64,000 bases of DNA from Marinilactibacillus piezotolerans (GTDB taxonomy: Bacteria; Bacillota; Bacilli; Lactobacillales; Carnobacteriaceae_A), in contig NZ_FWDP01000003.1 in assembly GCF_900169305.1 (NCBI RefSeq), forward strand, positions 1-64,000, in the 5' to 3' direction. This document shows, in pieces, positions 34,510-42,239 of this stretch (position 1 is the stretch's first letter; each line of letters starts with the position of its first letter). The notes under the pieces are model-generated. The model saw only the letters and a program-made list of their open reading frames with translations, searched no databases and was not told where the DNA came from. A program made the translations under genes and the position numbers.

Positions 34510-34990
34510 CGGTCTATTTCTAACGATACTTTTCTGTTTTACATTTATCTCGCTGAATTCCATCTCTATTCTTACCGTTATTTCTCTGCTTCCCGTTTAT
34601 CTCGCTGAATTTCGCCTCTATTCCTAACGTTATTTCTCCGCTTCCCATTTATCTCGCTGAATTCCACCTCTATTCCTAACGTTACTTCTCCGCTTCCTAT
34701 TTATCTCACTGAATGCTGCTGCTATTCCTAACGTTATTTTTCTTCTTCCCATTTATCTCGCTGAATTCCACCTCTATTCCTAATGTTACTTCTCTGCTTC
34801 CTATTTATCTCGCTGAATTCCACTTCTATTCCTAACGTTATTTCCATCTTTTTCATTTATCTCGCTGAATTCCGCCTCTATTCCTAATGTTATTTCCATC
34901 TTCTTCATTTATCTCGCTGAATTCCACCTCTATTCCTAATGTTACTTCTCTGCTTCCCATTTATCTCGCTGAATCTCACCCTCACCTCCA
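34510..34990. repeat. 52-bp tandem repeat array, eight full units
   Basis: Eight consecutive units of exactly 52 bp start at 34551, 34603, 34655, 34707, 34759, 34811, 34863 and 34915, each beginning CGCTGAATTC or a close variant, with degenerate partial units at both ends. The unit contains TCTATTCCTAACGTTA and ends CATTTATCT. The plus strand is pyrimidine-rich. Units differ by point changes but never in length. 52 is not a multiple of three, so it is not a conserved coding repeat, and there are no spacers, so it is not CRISPR. Confidence 0.93.
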
Positions 34991-35042
34991 AAAACGCCCC
35001 CCTCTCTCCAGCCATCAAGCCCGGCAATCATCTCAAACCGTC

Positions 35043-35066
35043 AATACTCGTCTGCAGACGAGTATT
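35043..35066. repeat. 24-bp perfect palindrome
   Basis: AATACTCGTCTG followed directly by its reverse complement CAGACGAGTATT with no loop. It lies between the 52-bp repeat array and the trpZ terminator and has no T-run, so it does not look like a terminator. Confidence 0.85.
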
Positions 35067-35091
35067 CCCTTTACAAAACACCCGGAAAATG

Positions 35092-35122
35092 AAAAAACAG
35101 CCGAGCGAGTCGGCTGTTTTGC
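35092..35122 (-). terminator. trpXYZ operon terminator
   Basis: Minus strand AAAACAGCCGA pairs with TCGGCTGTTTTTTC around a five-base loop, shortly after the ATPase gene. Confidence 0.87.
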
Positions 35123-35140
35123 TTTCCTTATTAAACTTTT

Positions 35141-35923
35141 TCAAATAGTTGGAGTCAGTTTGTCTTCTTCAAATAGTTTCAACAGGTCTTTTAGGGTCAT
35201 CTGATCTTTTTCCTGTTGGTTCAGGTCTAGTGTGATTTCACCGTCTTTCATAACGATCAGACGATTTCCGTAAACGAGTGCATCTTCCATTTGATGCGTA
35301 ATCATCATGCAAGTCAGACGTTGTTCTTTAATCAGCTCATCGGTCAGCTGCATCAGTCGTTTCGACGTTTTAGGATCGAGAGCAGCTGTGTGCTCGTCCA
35401 GCAGCAAAAGCTCCGGCCGAGACATCGTTGCCATCAGTAAACTCAGCGATTGTCTCTGCCCACCCGATAATTGACCGGCTGGAGTATCGATATGTCGTTC
35501 CAATCCGTTACCAATTGAAGCACACAGCTCTTGGTAACCCGCTTTTTGTTTCTTCAATCCGCGCGGCTTCAGCGTCTTCTTCTTTCCTCTAAGTTGAGCT
35601 AAGAAGAGGTTTTCCGCTACAGTCATTCTAGGAGCTGTTCCCATTTTAGGATCTTGAAAAACCCGGGAGATATATCCCGCTCTTTTTTCTTCTTTCCAGT
35701 TAGTAATGTTTTTTCCATTCAACTGAACCGTTCCGCCTGTTGTTTCTGTTGAACCGGTAATACTATTGAATAAAGTAGATTTCCCGGCCCCGTTCCCACC
35801 CAGAACAGTCACAAACTCACCTTCATTTAAAGTGAAATCTACGCTATCCAGGATTTTATTGTCTTCATCGGCCTGATTGGAAATGATTTTGGTCAATTGT
35901 TTCAACTCTAGTAATGCACTCAC
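35141..35923 (-). CDS. trpZ: tryptophan-type ABC transporter ATP-binding protein
   Basis: A 260-residue ABC ATPase: GGNGAGKSTLFNSI (Walker A), FQDPKMGTAPRMTVAEN (Q loop), LSGGQRQSLSLLMA (signature), LLLLDEHTAALD (Walker B) and MITHQMEDAL (H loop). The RVFQDP.MGTAP stretch is typical of ATPases paired with ABC_sub_bind-type binding proteins. It overlaps the permease gene by four bases (ATGA). Substrate is inferred from the leader with Trp codons and from TrpXYZ of streptococci, not from the ATPase itself. Confidence 0.85.
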   Translation of the reverse strand: MSALLELKQLTKIISNQADEDNKILDSVDFTLNEGEFVTVLGGNGAGKSTLFNSITGSTETTGGTVQLNGKNITNWKEEKRAGYISRVFQDPKMGTAPRMTVAENLFLAQLRGKKKTLKPRGLKKQKAGYQELCASIGNGLERHIDTPAGQLSGGQRQSLSLLMATMSRPELLLLDEHTAALDPKTSKRLMQLTDELIKEQRLTCMMITHQMEDALVYGNRLIVMKDGEITLDLNQQEKDQMTLKDLLKLFEEDKLTPTI

Positions 35924-36813
35924 GCTTTTTCTCCTTTCCCGATCAGCGTTCCTAAGTTCAATGAACGTCTAATCTGCGGAATCATCAAGCAGATTGCTAG
36001 AATCACTGAACTGTAGATTCGGATATAGGTTGTATCCAGCCCAAGCTGAATAACGCCAAGCAGCAGCAACTGGTATAAGATACTTCCGATGACGACAGCA
36101 CCTAAACGTTGTCCAAGTTTCAAATTACCAAATAGAACTTCTCCAATGATCAGTGAAGCCAGTCCTATGACAATGACTCCTGTACCACCATTGACGTCAG
36201 CGTACCCTAATTCTTGAGCTACCAGCGAACCGGCCAGCGCAATAATTCCATTTGAAATCATTAGACCTAAAATTTTCATTTTATCTGTATGGATACCAAG
36301 GGAACGAGCCATTTCTTCATTATCTCCTGTCGCAATGAAGGCTTGTCCCAGTCGGGTATAAAAGAATCCCAGCAACAATATGATCAATAAGGCCAACACG
36401 ATCATCCCTGTAAAAACGACATCATAGTAGTCTGGCAGTCCTTGGAAAAAGTAGTAAATACGGTCATGATTCAGCAGACTGAGGTTAGGACGCTGCATGA
36501 TAAACAGGATGACAGAATGGAGTCCTGTCATAACCAGTATTCCAGCTAAAATAACGGGGACTTTTCCTTTAGTGTATAACAGTCCAGTCACAAGCCCTGC
36601 TCCCATACCAGCCAGCACCGCAAGCCCCATTGACAGTATGGGAGAAACGCCCGATACAATTGCAGTAACGGCTACAGCAGAGCCTAAAGGAAATGAGCCT
36701 TCTGTTGTAAGATCCGGAAATTTCAGTATTCGGTATGTCAAGTACAATCCAATACCCAGCACAGCCCAAATCAGTCCATCAGCGATCGCTGATATGATCA
36801 AGCTTATGAACAT
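35920..36813 (-). CDS. trpY: tryptophan-type ABC transporter permease
   Basis: A 297-residue membrane protein with about eight or nine hydrophobic helices and the branched-chain-type permease segments YLTYRILKFPDLTTEGSFPLG and AFIATGDNEEMARSLGIHTDKMK (cytoplasmic coupling region). It belongs to the permease group that partners ABC_sub_bind proteins. It lies two bases after trpX and overlaps trpZ by four, so the three are translated from one message. Confidence 0.85.
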   Translation of the reverse strand: MFISLIISAIADGLIWAVLGIGLYLTYRILKFPDLTTEGSFPLGSAVAVTAIVSGVSPILSMGLAVLAGMGAGLVTGLLYTKGKVPVILAGILVMTGLHSVILFIMQRPNLSLLNHDRIYYFFQGLPDYYDVVFTGMIVLALLIILLLGFFYTRLGQAFIATGDNEEMARSLGIHTDKMKILGLMISNGIIALAGSLVAQELGYADVNGGTGVIVIGLASLIIGEVLFGNLKLGQRLGAVVIGSILYQLLLLGVIQLGLDTTYIRIYSSVILAICLMIPQIRRSLNLGTLIGKGEKA

Positions 36814-36815
36814 GG

Positions 36816-37862
36816 TTATTCCTCTCCTTCTGCTATCGGTTCTACAATTTTACTATTATCTAAAATGTCTTGAGGTATTGTGATCCCCAAATCATCTACT
36901 TTTTGTATATTGATCAGCTGGTCTCCGCCTTTAACGATATAGACTGGATATTCTGCGGGATCTTTTCCATCTAAGACTTCTGCAGCCACTCTTCCGGATT
37001 CCACACCCAGTTTAGTTTGGCTGATCCCGATTGTTGCCAGACCACCTTGTGCAATCATATTATCTACAGTAGGGATCAGTGGAATATCATAACGGTCTGC
37101 TTCACTGACAACTGTGTTAAAAGCACTAGCAATCGTATTATCTGTCGGAAGATAGATAACATCTACTTCATCTGCCATGGTTGCGACCATCTGTTGAATT
37201 TCGTTTGTATTAGAAACTTTGTATGTCGTTGCATTCATCCCTAACGCTTCAACAGCTTTTTGGGCTCTTTCGCCTTCTGCACGAGCATTATCTTCTCCGG
37301 AACTGTACAGCAATCCAACTTCTTGTGTTTCAGGTAAAATCTCTTTCAAAAATGTAAGTTGATCCTCTACTGGCGCTTTATTCATTACTCCAGTAATATT
37401 TCCACCAGGATTTTCAAGTGAGTCTACTAAACCTGAGCCAACCGGATCTGAGACAGCCCCCATAATGACTGGAATGTCACTAGTTGCATTAGAAAGTGCT
37501 TGACTCGCTGGTGTACCAATCCCGATCACCAGATCCGCTCCTCCCTCAACGAGTGATTTAGCCATTGTATTCATTAAATTCTGGTCTCCTTGTGCATTTT
37601 GGAACTCGATTTCAACGTCTTCTCCTTCTGCATATCCATTCTCTGCTAGACCTTGAATCGTTCCTTCAGTAATCTGATCAAGTGACGGATGACTTGTTGT
37701 CTGCAGAATTCCGATTTGCAGTTTTTCTTCTGTTACCGCTTCGCTTTCGGAAGCTTTACTTGCTGTTTCTGTTTCCCCTGAGCCAAGCATGGGAAGAATA
37801 AGTCCTCCTGCTAGTACAAGAAATATCAATGCAACTGTTATAATCAAACCTTTTTTCTTCAT
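36816..37862 (-). CDS. trpX: tryptophan-type ABC transporter substrate-binding protein
   Basis: A 348-residue periplasmic-binding-type protein of the ABC_sub_bind family. After an N-terminal hydrophobic segment (about residues 5-26) come IGILQTTSHPSLDQITEG, EIEFQNAQGDQNLMNTMA, VIGIGTPASQALSNAT and VIMGAVSDPVGSGLV. No lipobox cysteine is present, so it is held by an uncleaved helix or released. Streptococcal members bind tryptophan; here the leader region contains two Trp-codon peptides, which supports that substrate. The start follows GAGAGGGA at eight bases. Confidence 0.87.
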   Translation of the reverse strand: MKKKGLIITVALIFLVLAGGLILPMLGSGETETASKASESEAVTEEKLQIGILQTTSHPSLDQITEGTIQGLAENGYAEGEDVEIEFQNAQGDQNLMNTMAKSLVEGGADLVIGIGTPASQALSNATSDIPVIMGAVSDPVGSGLVDSLENPGGNITGVMNKAPVEDQLTFLKEILPETQEVGLLYSSGEDNARAEGERAQKAVEALGMNATTYKVSNTNEIQQMVATMADEVDVIYLPTDNTIASAFNTVVSEADRYDIPLIPTVDNMIAQGGLATIGISQTKLGVESGRVAAEVLDGKDPAEYPVYIVKGGDQLINIQKVDDLGITIPQDILDNSKIVEPIAEGEE

Positions 37863-37914
37863 TTTAATAATCCCTCTCTATTTTAACTTTTTTAAAATCA
37901 ATATTATTTTTACG

Positions 37915-37953
37915 TCATCTGTTTTTACAGTTCCAGTCCCAGTCAGATTTCAT
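37915..37953 (-). CDS. second Trp-containing leader peptide
   Basis: ATG nine bases after AAGGAG opens a 12-codon frame, MKSDWDWNCKNR, with two Trp codons separated by one codon. Its stop is 53 bp before the trpX ATG. The ATG lies in a TCAGAT/ATCTGA hairpin and CGTCAT/ATGACG could enclose the whole frame. A stalled ribosome here could affect translation of trpX, as rtpL does for rtpA in Bacillus; that is inference. Confidence 0.55.
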   Translation of the reverse strand: MKSDWDWNCKNR

Positions 37954-37980
37954 CTGAACCAACTCCTTCATTGAATGACG

Positions 37981-38009
37981 ATTTTATCAACGGCTTTTCA
38001 GCTGAACAA
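37981..38009 (-). promoter_or_regulatory. possible second promoter before trpX
   Basis: Minus strand TTGTTC (38004-38009), a 17-bp spacer and TAAAAT (37981-37986) preceded by TGA (extended -10). It lies immediately after two tandem terminators and would start RNA just ahead of the second leader peptide. Confidence 0.5.
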
Positions 38010-38055
38010 AAAAAGGCAATTCCCACTTAAGTTTCAGTAGTGGAAATTGCCTTTT
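38007..38055 (-). terminator. second leader terminator T2
   Basis: Minus strand AAAAGGCAATTTCCACT pairs with AAGTGGGAATTGCCTTTT around a ten-base loop and runs into seven T residues. Its 5' arm AAAAGGC can also pair with the GCTTTTT that closes the first terminator. Confidence 0.87.
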
Positions 38056-38061
38056 CAGTCT

Positions 38062-38101
38062 AAAAAGCAAAAACCACATAGATATCACAAGATCTATGTG
38101 G
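38062..38101 (-). terminator. trp leader terminator T1 (attenuator)
   Basis: Minus strand CCACATAGAT (38101-38092) pairs with ATCTATGTGG (38083-38074), then TTTTTGCTTTTT. The 5' arm can instead pair with ATCTATGCGG at 38142-38133, a near copy of the 3' arm, which would prevent termination. That copy can in turn pair with GCGTAGAT at 38208-38201, right after the second Trp codon of the leader peptide. Confidence 0.85.
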
Positions 38102-38192
38102 TCGATTATCTAAAATTTCTAGAGAAATAAGCCCGCATAGATACAAAATTTAGAAAATTTCTAAACGTTGCATCCATGAGAGAGTCTCATAT

Positions 38193-38261
38193 CTACAACG
38201 ATCTACGCCAGCTTTGCCAGTTCATATTCAATTGTACTGTCTGCTTCGCATCGAAGGTCAT
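38193..38261 (-). CDS. Trp leader peptide of the trpXYZ attenuator
   Basis: ATG at 38261, seven bases after AAAGGAG, opens a 22-codon frame ending in LNMNWQSWRRSL. The two Trp codons are the 15th and 18th. It follows a consensus promoter by about 30 nt. The codons just after the second Trp (38208-38201) form one arm of an alternative stem that controls terminator T1. A ribosome waiting for Trp-tRNA would cover that arm, freeing the antiterminator. Too short for homology; support is context, codons, ribosome site and pairing. Confidence 0.72.
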   Translation of the reverse strand: MTFDAKQTVQLNMNWQSWRRSL

Positions 38262-38296
38262 GAGCTTTCTCCTTTGTCATCTTTAATGTGATTCTC

Positions 38297-38325
38297 ATAT
38301 TACCTTGTTCTTTTCAGCTTGTCAA
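38297..38325 (-). promoter_or_regulatory. trpXYZ leader promoter P1
   Basis: Minus strand TTGACA (38320-38325), an exact 17-bp spacer and TAATAT (38297-38302), a near-perfect consensus. It drives the leader with the 22-codon Trp peptide; the start should be near 38290. Confidence 0.85.
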
Positions 38326-38422
38326 CTTAAACTCTAAAATTTATATTGATTTTTTTGTACCACTGAAGAAGTTAAAAAAATCATGGTACACTAGTACAGG
38401 AGAGAACAGAAAGGTGTTTGTT

Positions 38423-39559
38423 ATGAAGAAAAAGAAAGTAGCTATTGTCGGAGCAGGCATAGTGGGTGCTTCTGCTGCTTACGTATTAAGTAAAGAACCT
38501 GATCTGGACATTACGATTTATGATGAAGGAATCGGTCAAGGGACTTCCGCCGCTGCCGGTATCATCAGCCCCTGGTTATCTAAACGCAGAAACAAAAAAT
38601 GGTACCGGATGGTCAAAGAAGGGGCTGCATTTTATCCGACCTTTTTAAAAGAAGTAGTTTCAGGACAGGACATTCCGCCTGCAGTTTACCGGAAAGTCGG
38701 TACGTTGTTATTTAAAAAAAATCCGAAACACTTAGAGGATTTACTGAAAATCGGGATAAAACGGAGAGAAGCAGCCCCGGAAATCGGCTCGCTCGCTATC
38801 TTGTCAGCTGAAGAAATCAGAAGTAAAATCCCACTCTATACAGGGACAGCATCTGCGCTCTGGGCTTCGGGCGGCGCGCGAGTAGATGGTCGAAGTTTAG
38901 TCGAACTGCTGCTGGAAAAAGCTGTACAGAATGGTGCCCAGTTGAAAAAAGAACGCGTTGAAGCTCTCGGCATAACGGAAAAAAACTATCGACTTCAGAC
39001 ACAGATAGAAGAAGATACGTATGAAGAAGTTGTTCTCGCTATTGCTGCTTGGCTGCCTTCCTTGCTGGAACCTCTAGGGTACAAGGTAGATATCCGCCCG
39101 CAAAAAGGCCAACTGATGGAGCTTCAATTATCTCAGACAGATACGCATAATTGGCCGGTCATTATGCCGGAAGGAGAGACGGATATTATTCCATTTGAAG
39201 GTGGTCGCCTGATTGTTGGAGCAACGCATGAAAACGATCAAGGATTTGATCTGGAGATCGATGAAGTAATGCTGCAGGAAATGTTGGCTGAAACAGCTGA
39301 TCTTTTTTCTCATCAGTTAAAAACAGAATCGATCAGCGCCTATCGATCTGGAACCCGTGCCTATACGTCAGATTTTGCGCCTTTCTTCGGACATGTTCCA
39401 GGGATGACGGGTGTTTATGCTGCCAGCGGTCTGGGCTCAACCGGCCTCACTGCCGGACCTCTCGTTGGACATGAACTAGCCCAACTGGTTATGAAAAAAC
39501 CGACAGTATTACCTCTAGAAGATTATCCAATCGAACGATATATAACAGCTGAATGTTGA
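38423..39559 (+). CDS. FAD-dependent oxidoreductase, DAO family
   Basis: The 378-residue flavoprotein has the dinucleotide-binding VAIVGAGIVGASAAY at residues 5-20, TSAAAGIISPWL (substrate-side FAD loop), RPQKGQLMEL in the middle and YAASGLGSTGLTAGPLVG near the end, typical of glycine/D-amino acid oxidase-like (DadA/YurR) enzymes. The substrate is unknown. ATG at 38423 follows AAAGGTG by six bases; a longer in-frame start 45 codons upstream runs through the opposing promoter. A TGG-TACACT extended -10 box lies near 38385-38393. Single gene with a strong terminator. Confidence 0.82.
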   Translation: MKKKKVAIVGAGIVGASAAYVLSKEPDLDITIYDEGIGQGTSAAAGIISPWLSKRRNKKWYRMVKEGAAFYPTFLKEVVSGQDIPPAVYRKVGTLLFKKNPKHLEDLLKIGIKRREAAPEIGSLAILSAEEIRSKIPLYTGTASALWASGGARVDGRSLVELLLEKAVQNGAQLKKERVEALGITEKNYRLQTQIEEDTYEEVVLAIAAWLPSLLEPLGYKVDIRPQKGQLMELQLSQTDTHNWPVIMPEGETDIIPFEGGRLIVGATHENDQGFDLEIDEVMLQEMLAETADLFSHQLKTESISAYRSGTRAYTSDFAPFFGHVPGMTGVYAASGLGSTGLTAGPLVGHELAQLVMKKPTVLPLEDYPIERYITAEC

Positions 39560-39569
39560 TGACATCCAC

Positions 39570-39610
39570 AAAAAGGGATCGACCACTGCATTGTGATCAA
39601 TCCCTTTTTT
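39570..39610. terminator. bidirectional terminator
   Basis: AAAAAGGGATCGA pairs with TCAATCCCTTTTTT (imperfect) around a loop with an additional ATTGTGAT inner stem; between convergent oxidoreductase and phosphatase genes. Confidence 0.82.
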
Positions 39611-39629
39611 GTCTATATAGACTATTCTA

Positions 39630-40325
39630 TTATGATTTATTTTCTTCTTCCATTCTTGGTTGCTGAGTTAGAGACAGTCCATACATTCCGATACTGAATG
39701 CCAACCACATCATCCCTACAGAATATCCCCCAATAATATCAGATGGATAGTGAACGCCCAAGTAAACCCGGCTGATACCAATTAAAGCAATTAAGGATCC
39801 AAATAAAAGAATGAAAATCAGGTAAGTTCTTTTCCGCTTCGCTAAACGGATGATTAAAAACAGCAAAGCCCCATAAACAATTATAGATCCCATGGCATGT
39901 CCGCTCGGGAACGAGTAGCCGCCTTGTTCAATTAAATGATTGATGACATCTGGCCGCTGCCTTCTGAAAACAGCTTTCAATATCTGATTCAAAATTCCTG
40001 CACCTACAATAACTGTCATTGCGTACCAAACTGCTAACCAGATCTGTTTGAACTTAATGATAATTGCCGTACAGACAATGACCGTCACAATCGCAACAAA
40101 CCAGCCATCGCCCAGTCTTGTAATGACCACAAATACTTGCGTCAACAGGTTTTCTCTTTCATCTCGGACCTCTCTGCCAATCAAATCATCTACGGTTCCG
40201 ATAATCCCCCATTCAAAGTAACTGGCGATCGCCAAAAGCAAGAACGGGATAATCATAATCAGCCCTAGATAAAACATCGTCTTCGGTTTCCAGAATCCTC
40301 TTCTGTATTTATTCAGTTTTTCCAA
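39630..40325 (-). CDS. PAP2-family membrane phosphatase
   Basis: A 231-residue membrane protein with five or six helices and the three phosphatase motifs: KAVFRRQRPD, YSFPSGHAMG and SRVYLGVHYPSDIIGG. Such enzymes remove phosphate from lipids such as undecaprenyl pyrophosphate or phosphatidylglycerol phosphate at the outer face; which lipid is used is unknown. TTG at 40325 was chosen over ATG at 40352 because GGAGGG lies eight bases before it. Single gene. Confidence 0.88.
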   Translation of the reverse strand: MEKLNKYRRGFWKPKTMFYLGLIMIIPFLLLAIASYFEWGIIGTVDDLIGREVRDERENLLTQVFVVITRLGDGWFVAIVTVIVCTAIIIKFKQIWLAVWYAMTVIVGAGILNQILKAVFRRQRPDVINHLIEQGGYSFPSGHAMGSIIVYGALLFLIIRLAKRKRTYLIFILLFGSLIALIGISRVYLGVHYPSDIIGGYSVGMMWLAFSIGMYGLSLTQQPRMEEENKS

Positions 40326-40447
40326 TAGATTTACCCTCCATAAAGCATCCACGCTGCGCTATCCGCTTTCATCTTTTCTTCTGTAAACCCCATTGTCTAA
40401 TGATTTTGAGTTTTTTTCAAGTATCTTACATTTTATTAAAAACTTCT

Positions 40448-40476
40448 TTGACTTATGGAGCTGCATTAGGTAAAGT
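40448..40476 (+). promoter_or_regulatory. guaC promoter
   Basis: TTGACT (40448-40453), a 17-bp spacer and TAAAGT (40471-40476). The leader of about 110 nt contains an AAGGG/CCCCTT stem followed by a T-run (about 40481-40518), which could be a weak attenuator. No purine aptamer was recognised. Confidence 0.62.
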
Positions 40477-40594
40477 AGTCAAGGGAATCTGAAACACTCC
40501 CCTTTTGGACTTTTTTGAATAGGAATGCACGGTCTCTTTTTCAAAAAGGAAAAATAAAAAGTATGACTACTACTAAAGAGGAGTTTAACGTTAT

Positions 40595-41629
40595 ATGAAA
40601 GTTTTTGATTATGAAGATATTCAGTTGATCCCTGCTAAAGCGGTCGTTTCAAGCCGTTCTGAATGCGACACAACAGTAGAATTAGGTGGACGCCGATTCA
40701 TGCTGCCTGTTGTACCGGCGAACATGCAGACCGTTGTTGATGAAGAACTCTCTATCTGGTTGGCAAAAAATGAGTACTTCTATGTTATGCACCGTTTTGA
40801 CGAAGCAGCTCGTGCTGATTTCATCAAGAATATGCATGACCAGGGCTTATTTGCTTCTATCAGTTTAGGTGTAAAAAAAGAAGAATATGATTTCGTTAAA
40901 GAACTTGCTGAAAACAATCTTGTACCTGAATACGCAACTATTGATGTTGCACATGGTCACTCTCAAATGGTCATTGATATGATTGCTCACGTTAAGAAAT
41001 ATTTACCGGAAACATTTTTGATTGCCGGAAATGTTGGAACACCTGAAGCGGTTCGTGAATTAGAAAATGCTGGAGCAGACGCTACAAAAGTCGGAATTGG
41101 ACCCGGTAAAGTTTGTACTACTAAACTGAAAACCGGATTCGGTACAGGCGGATGGCAGCTCGCAGCTGTTTCTCACTGTTCTAAAGCAGCCCGCAAACCG
41201 ATTATTGCAGATGGCGGGGTCCGTACTCACGGAGATATCGCAAAATCTATGCGCTTTGGCGCGACGATGGTTATGATCGGATCACTATTTGCCGGTCACG
41301 ATCAATCACCCGGTAAAATGGTTGAAGTCAATGGCCGTCCTTATAAAGAGTATTTCGGTAGTGCTTCTGCTCATCAAAAAGGTGAAAGAAGAAATGTTGA
41401 AGGTAAAAAAATGTTGACACCTTATAAAGGTGATATTGCTGACACTTTACTTGAAATGAAGCAAGATTTGCAGTCTTCTATATCTTATTCAGGTGGAGAT
41501 GATATTGAAGCCTTAAGAAAAGTAGACTATGTTATCGTTAAAAACTCTATCATGAATGGTGAAAATTATAATGCCAGCGGAATCGACGTTCCAGACAGTT
41601 TCGCAACTTCATCTAATTTCCAACCATAG
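40595..41629 (+). CDS. guaC: GMP reductase
   Basis: A 344-residue IMPDH/GMPR-family enzyme that converts GMP to IMP with NADPH, recovering purine from guanine nucleotides. [39 protein letters not shown] (catalytic Cys loop) and [21 protein letters not shown] are present, and there is no CBS domain, which separates it from IMPDH. The homologous core ends at [10 protein letters not shown]; about 18 further residues follow, more than the usual ~326-residue form. AGAGGAG precedes the ATG. Single gene with terminator. Confidence 0.93.
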   Translation: MKVFDYEDIQLIPAKAVVSSRSECDTTVELGGRRFMLPVVPANMQTVVDEELSIWLAKNEYFYVMHRFDEAARADFIKNMHDQGLFASISLGVKKEEYDFVKELAENNLVPEYATIDVAHGHSQMVIDMIAHVKKYLPETFLIAGNVGTPEAVRELENAGADATKVGIGPGKVCTTKLKTGFGTGGWQLAAVSHCSKAARKPIIADGGVRTHGDIAKSMRFGATMVMIGSLFAGHDQSPGKMVEVNGRPYKEYFGSASAHQKGERRNVEGKKMLTPYKGDIADTLLEMKQDLQSSISYSGGDDIEALRKVDYVIVKNSIMNGENYNASGIDVPDSFATSSNFQP

Positions 41630-41640
41630 AATCTAAAATC

Positions 41641-41677
41641 AATCACTTACAGTCCACTAGACCGTAAGTGATTTTTT
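41641..41677 (+). terminator. guaC terminator
   Basis: AATCACTTAC pairs with GTAAGTGATT and is followed by a T-run. Confidence 0.87.
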
Positions 41678-41795
41678 ATTACCCTTTTTTATTGATTTCA
41701 ACATTGATCAGCAGTATAACACTTACCACAGCCTCCATCAGCACACTGACTGATATACGTATATTCGGGAGCGCTTGTTTTGTTTAGTAAGTTGT

Positions 41796-42239
41796 TTAAT
41801 CAACTCGCCACTGCATGACGTATTCTGTCTCGCTGGTTTCTTTTTCTATCTGTTCTTTAACAATTTTAAATCCTAAATTGATATAAAACCCTATAGCTGC
41901 TTGGTTTTTCTTGTATACTGCTAGCGTTAAGAGACTATTCTCTTGCTTAACCGTATTTAACAATTGTCTTCCTATCCCTTGTGCTCTGTTTTCTCTTTTC
42001 ACAAAAAGCCCGGCAATATATCCCTCAACCAGTCCCAAAAATGCTGTCACATTGTCTTTTTCATAATAAACGTATAACTCAGCTTCTTCGATGGCTTCAT
42101 TTACTGCGTTGTACTGTTCTTCCCAATAAAATAGACTTATAAAAGGATGAGCTTCTATATTGGACTCCAGCCAGATGGATAAAATTTCGTCTAGTTCTCT
42201 GCGTGAAAGCTGACTGCCTTTCTGCACTTTTTTTATCAT
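41796..42239 (-). CDS. GNAT family N-acetyltransferase
   Basis: A 147-residue acetyltransferase. The acetyl-CoA loop is KRENRAQGIGRQLLNTV (Q/RxxGxG/A-type) and the C-terminal AAIGFYINLGFKIVKEQ is the usual alpha-beta end. It resembles the YjaB/YjgM-like small GNATs. The substrate cannot be read from sequence. It lies alone between guaC and the persulfide operon. Confidence 0.82.
   Translation of the reverse strand: MIKKVQKGSQLSRRELDEILSIWLESNIEAHPFISLFYWEEQYNAVNEAIEEAELYVYYEKDNVTAFLGLVEGYIAGLFVKRENRAQGIGRQLLNTVKQENSLLTLAVYKKNQAAIGFYINLGFKIVKEQIEKETSETEYVMQWRVD

Noticed and set aside
34551-34966. CRISPR array
   Set aside because: Units are adjacent with no unique spacers, and no cas gene is nearby.
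34887-35204. Protein-coding frame through the 52-bp repeats
   Set aside because: The unit length is not a multiple of three, the frame runs into the palindrome and trpZ terminator, and no ribosome site or composition supports it.
38193-38295. 31-codon frame MRITLKMTKEKAHD overlapping the leader peptide
   Set aside because: Its ATG overlaps the promoter -10 region and has no ribosome site, while the 22-codon frame has AAAGGAG at the right distance.
37863-38300. T-box riboswitch upstream of trpX
   Set aside because: T-boxes are usual here, but neither strand shows the GGTGGNACCGCG core or a specifier-type stem I. The Trp-peptide model explains the terminator better.
40477-40594. Purine riboswitch before guaC
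   Set aside because: No three-way junction core such as TATAA...CTACC...TTGATTA is present; only a weak hairpin.
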